DNA from: Lachnospiraceae bacterium
GTDB taxonomy: Bacteria; Bacillota_A; Clostridia; Lachnospirales; Lachnospiraceae
NCBI GenBank assembly: GCA_028694115.1
Contig: JAQUUB010000095.1
Span: 1-17,052, forward strand
Direction: 5' to 3'
DNA: 17,052 bases
Part shown: in pieces, positions 14,882 to 17,052 of the stretch
Layout: each line of letters begins with the position of its first letter
Position numbering within the stretch: the stretch's first letter is position 1
Translations under genes and position numbers: made by a program
Notes under the pieces: generated by a model
Database searches by the model: none
Told to the model about the DNA's origin: nothing
What the model saw: only the letters and a program-made list of their open reading frames with translations

Positions 14882-14915
14882 GTCCCCTTGGGAGTCGGGC
14901 AAGGGGATACAGGGG
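14882..14915 (+). other. GC-rich hairpin overlapping a G-quadruplex motif, oriT or leader-RNA candidate
   Basis: TCCCCTTG (14883-14890) pairs perfectly with CAAGGGGA (14900-14907), with one more G-U pair outside. Overlapping it, four G tracts at 14890-14892, 14897-14899, 14903-14906 and 14912-14915 are spaced by 4, 3 and 5 bases, which meets the canonical quadruplex rule. The two structures share bases, so they are mutually exclusive. This is the most GC-rich point of an AT-rich gap (14831-15118) ahead of the T4SS operon. No T run follows, so it is not a plain terminator. Confidence 0.6.
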
Positions 14916-14955
14916 TTCGGAATGGTACACAAAGAAAACAGAATAGAATTTTAGC

Positions 14956-14994
14956 AGTCCTTCAGAAAAATAAAAATTTCTGGAGGATTTTTTT
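14956..14994 (+). terminator. Intrinsic terminator ahead of the T4SS operon
   Basis: AGTCCTTCAGAAA (14956-14968) pairs with TTTCTGGAGGATT (14977-14989) with a G-U pair and one mismatch near the base, and a run of seven T ends at 14994. It would stop transcripts from the cargo block, or act as an attenuator if a promoter lies upstream. Repeat copy 4 begins six bases later. Confidence 0.82.
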
Positions 14995-15000
14995 GCGTAT

Positions 15001-15033
15001 TTTTTGCAATCAGCTTTTTGAGGCTCCAAGTAC
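15001..15033 (+). repeat. 33-bp module-boundary repeat, copy 4
   Basis: Identical to copies 1 and 3. It follows a terminator directly, as copy 1 does, and ends 85 bases before the ATG of the pilin-like gene. Its flanks (CGTA before, ATGTAAGGA after) match those of copy 2. Confidence 0.9.
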
Positions 15034-15118
15034 TTTATGTAAGGAACGACAGCAAAACAACTTACGAAGATGAAAACCGTTGAAACCCTTGCAAATAAAA
15101 AGAGAGGAGAAAAAGCGG

Positions 15119-15340
15119 ATGAACAAGATTATGCAGAAACTTGATATGGCAATCATCGGAGCAAAAGCAAAGCTTATGGAAAAACGTGAAGGTTCAGACC
15201 AGCTCATCGTAATGTTTATCATCATTGCAGTAGCAGCGGGAATCGCAGGACTTTTATACATCTTTGCAAAAGGTACACTGCTTCCAAATTTCCAGACCAA
15301 GATCACAAATCTGATTGACGGCTGGTTCAATCATTCATAA
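15119..15340 (+). CDS. Small pilin-like membrane protein at the head of the T4SS operon (DUF6133-like)
   Basis: A 73-aa protein with an amphipathic, basic N-terminal half (residues 1-26, including KAKLMEKREGS), one hydrophobic helix (about 28-50, LIVMFIIIAVAAGIAGLLYIF) and a short polar C-terminal part (LPNFQTKITNLIDGWF). The layout is that of a VirB2/Flp-like pilin or of DUF6133-type small proteins of clostridial ICEs. The classical Flp leader motif (G followed by E at +5) is not present, so processing by the A24 peptidase at 6850 is only a possibility. ATG 15119 follows AGAGAGGAG; an in-frame TTG at 15080 has no ribosome site. The next gene follows after nine bases. Confidence 0.78.
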   Translation: MNKIMQKLDMAIIGAKAKLMEKREGSDQLIVMFIIIAVAAGIAGLLYIFAKGTLLPNFQTKITNLIDGWFNHS

Positions 15341-15349
15341 GGAGGACAC

Positions 15350-16375
15350 ATGGCAAAAAGTGCAGGCGAAAGAGCCATCTTAAAAGAAGAAAAAAGAGAA
15401 GAGAGAGAAAAGAAACGCCGAATTGAACAGGCTAACAAAATGCTCATCCCAGTCAGTAAGAAAACAAATCTTTCACTAGGAATCATCTCATTTGATCCCG
15501 AAGGAACATTTCGACTTACCGACAAACGCTGGATGAAAGTATTTGAAGCAAACGGAGACGTAAGTAATCTAATGGCAAATATGAAAAATCTCTCAGGCAG
15601 AATTCGTATGACGATGCACTTAGGAGCAGATAGTGGCAGGGAAACCTGCCACATTTCCCTTATGGAAACCGGAGAAATTTATGAAGAAGTAAGACAGCAG
15701 ATGAAGCGGGACGAGGAAGTTTTAAGAAAAGAATTGTCACTAAGAGCACTATCTGTAGATGAGGTCATGAATCAAGTTAGCAGTAATAACTTGAAAGATA
15801 TACGGTTTTCCTATGCTTCTTATGTGCGTGGAAATAAGGATTGGAAAAAGGAATGCTTTGCAGAGACTACCGAAGGGGAAGATTTCTTTGTGATGAACAG
15901 AAACTTTGGGGAATGCTTTGTAGCATTATCCTATCCATCTATCATACCAACTGACCTTATTAGCAGATTAAAAGAGCTTGGATGTCAAATGATGGTTAGT
16001 TTGGATCTAAATGCTCTTACATCAGAAGAACAAAGTGATTTTACCAGAGCAATAGAAAAGCGATACAACGTGAAGATTCCTGAAAATATGGAAGAAGATT
16101 ATATAAATGTTTCATTGGCACTGGGTATTATTTGCGATTCGGATGATGCAAGAAAAATCGTGGAGCAGACTGTTGTTTCACTGTATGCAAATGCAGAGGT
16201 AATGTTAGCACCTGCATATCATACGCAGAAAAAAGTATTCGAGAGTATGTTAAGTCTTGGCCTAATAGACGCTAAGACAATGAAAAATCTAAGGGTAGAT
16301 GTAGCAAGAGGACTGTTGGGAGGTGAATGTGATGCAGATGCCAAAATCGAAATACGAACAGACGAAGGTGTGTGA
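15350..16375 (+). CDS. VirB4 N-domain-like protein without ATPase domain
   Basis: A 341-aa protein. After a very basic start (residues 10-32, KEEKREEREKKRRIEQA), residues 40-330 look like the N-terminal domain of VirB4/TraC-type T4SS ATPases, with LGIISFDPEGTFRLTDKRW at the front. There is no Walker A or B motif, so it cannot hydrolyse ATP itself. The gene is closed by a normal TGA and the next gene begins inside it, so this is a designed short form rather than an obvious frameshift. ATG 15350 follows GGAGG (15341-15345). It could be a structural partner of VirB4 at the channel base, since a second protein of the same kind follows. Confidence 0.7.
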   Translation: MAKSAGERAILKEEKREEREKKRRIEQANKMLIPVSKKTNLSLGIISFDPEGTFRLTDKRWMKVFEANGDVSNLMANMKNLSGRIRMTMHLGADSGRETCHISLMETGEIYEEVRQQMKRDEEVLRKELSLRALSVDEVMNQVSSNNLKDIRFSYASYVRGNKDWKKECFAETTEGEDFFVMNRNFGECFVALSYPSIIPTDLISRLKELGCQMMVSLDLNALTSEEQSDFTRAIEKRYNVKIPENMEEDYINVSLALGIICDSDDARKIVEQTVVSLYANAEVMLAPAYHTQKKVFESMLSLGLIDAKTMKNLRVDVARGLLGGECDADAKIEIRTDEGV

Positions 16376-17052
16376 TGCACCAGTTGTAAAAGAATTAAAG
16401 AGTGTGCAGGACATCTTTTCCATTGTAAGTATTGAGGAAAGTGGAATCTTTGAGCTGACAGATAAGAAGTATTCGAAGTTATATATGTTAAGCGATATTA
16501 ACTTTGCAGGTGTAACGGATGAAGAGCAGAAGCAGATCATTATTAACTTCTCTAAGGTCTTAAAAACCATTCCGTGTAGATTTTCCTACGCAGTAGCAAA
16601 TGAGCACGTGGATGAGAAGGTATTTCACGATAAGATTTTATACCCGATGCGAAAGGATAAATATGATCCGTTAAGAAAGTCATTTAATAACGTGATTCAA
16701 AGTAAGGTAAGCGATGCCAAGCAGGGATTGTATCAGACGATTTATCTGACATTGACGATTCAGGCAGAGGATATGATGGATGCGAAAGGTACATTTAGTT
16801 CTATGGAAAGTGCCATCCGCTCCGCATTTGTTGGAATTGGAGTCAATGGAATTCAGGGTTCTGTGATGAAAACGGTATCTATTGATGAGAGAATGCAGCA
16901 ATTGTTTGATTTTACCCATACAGGAATGAATGCTAGATATAAGTTTCATTTTGAAGATGAAATCAAGGCAAGACATGACTGGATGAATGTAATTGCTCCA
17001 GCTAATATCTGTTTTGAGAACGAGAGCTTTGTTATGAATGGACAGGTGGGAA
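16332..17052 (+). CDS. VirB4-like T4SS protein, N-terminal part (runs off the window)
   Basis: An open frame of 240 codons without a stop up to the window end. Its start IFSIVSIEESGIFELTDKKYSKLY parallels the preceding protein's ISFDPEGTFRLTDKRW, and the following part (LYPMRKDKYDPLRKSFNNVI, then LTLTIQAEDMMDAKGTFSSM) matches the N-terminal domain of ICE VirB4 ATPases, in which a long helical region precedes the ATPase core. The Walker motifs would lie beyond the window. The start is ATG 16332, eight bases after GGGAGG (16318-16323); GTG 16329 and ATG 16338 are in frame. It overlaps the upstream gene by 44 bases in another frame, so translation is probably coupled. Confidence 0.75.
   Translation, partial: MQMPKSKYEQTKVCDAPVVKELKSVQDIFSIVSIEESGIFELTDKKYSKLYMLSDINFAGVTDEEQKQIIINFSKVLKTIPCRFSYAVANEHVDEKVFHDKILYPMRKDKYDPLRKSFNNVIQSKVSDAKQGLYQTIYLTLTIQAEDMMDAKGTFSSMESAIRSAFVGIGVNGIQGSVMKTVSIDERMQQLFDFTHTGMNARYKFHFEDEIKARHDWMNVIAPANICFENESFVMNGQVG

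Larger units (their letters stand above)
1..17052. mobile_element. Interior of an integrative conjugative element (ICE), no ends visible
   Basis: The window holds a MobP-type relaxase, VirB4-type proteins, an ArdC-like antirestriction protein, a RadC/JAB protein, SpoVG paralogues and an LPD16-like protein, all on one strand in compact operons. Such a set is known from conjugative elements of gut Clostridia. No integrase, excisionase, att site or insertion sequence was seen, so the boundaries lie outside. A conjugative plasmid cannot be excluded, since no replication gene or integrase is in view. The 12033-14830 block reads as an insertion of cargo between the conserved modules. Confidence 0.85.

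Noticed and set aside
14912..14930. tRNA T-arm-like sequence GGGGTTCGGAAT
   Set aside because: No acceptor, D-arm or anticodon stem can be built around it; it is part of the G-rich element.
657..15033. CRISPR array made of the four 33-bp repeats
   Set aside because: The copies are about 1 to 9.5 kb apart with whole genes between them, and no cas gene is present.
14888..15073. Open frame of 61 codons on the + strand in the gap before the T4SS operon
   Set aside because: It would start at TTG without a ribosome site and run through the G-quadruplex motif, the terminator and repeat copy 4, so its length is a by-product of those elements.
15350..16375. Frameshift splitting one VirB4 gene into the 15350 and 16332 genes
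   Set aside because: Both proteins start with the same kind of N-terminal stretch and the second has its own good ribosome site, which fits tandem paralogues better than two halves of one protein.

Overview
The window is a 17 kb stretch of what looks like an integrative conjugative element (ICE) in a low-GC Gram-positive bacterium, most likely a gut member of the Clostridia (Lachnospiraceae-like). The sequence is AT-rich, every supported gene is on the + strand, Shine-Dalgarno sites are strong (AGGAGG-type) with ATG, GTG and TTG starts, and the gene set (RadC/JAB protein, ArdC-like antirestriction protein, DUF5688 protein, SpoVG, LPD16-like protein, MobP-type relaxase, VirB4-type proteins) is typical of such elements. 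No element end, integrase or attachment site lies inside the window.

Layout. (1) 32-622: RadC-like JAB protein, closed by an intrinsic terminator. (2) 739-1743: ArdC-like ssDNA-binding/metallopeptidase protein. (3) 1839-3630: a 43-aa protein overlapping a DUF5688 protein, then two SpoVG-family paralogues. (4) 3736-5541: relaxase, preceded by a long RNA-type hairpin. (5) 5595-11851: a tightly packed operon with a CpaF/TadA-type ATPase, an A24 prepilin peptidase, a large coiled-coil protein, a single-pass membrane protein, a secreted InlB-repeat/Ig-like protein and an LPD16-like protein, ended by an intrinsic terminator. (6) 12033-14830: a cargo-like block of six mostly unrecognised genes behind its own extended -10 promoter candidate. 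(7) 14831-15118: a non-coding stretch with a GC-rich hairpin/G-quadruplex motif, a terminator and a repeat. (8) 15119-17052: start of a type IV secretion operon, with a small pilin-like membrane protein and two overlapping VirB4 N-domain-like proteins, the second running off the window.

How it fits together. The relaxase would nick the element and the operon starting at 15119 would build the mating channel. ArdC, RadC, SpoVG and LPD16-type proteins would protect or establish the incoming DNA. The 5595-11851 operon looks like a reduced Tad/type IV pilus-like machine with a secreted adhesin-like protein; no platform (TadB/TadC) protein is visible.

Three patterns stand out beyond the gene list. 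A near-identical 33-bp element occurs four times, always at the boundary just upstream of a module (657, 1755, 5542, 15001). Five functionally unrelated accessory proteins end in the same kind of short basic tail finishing in Ser-Arg or His-Arg, a possible shared translocation tag. A canonical four-tract G-quadruplex motif overlaps a perfect 8-bp hairpin just ahead of the T4SS operon.
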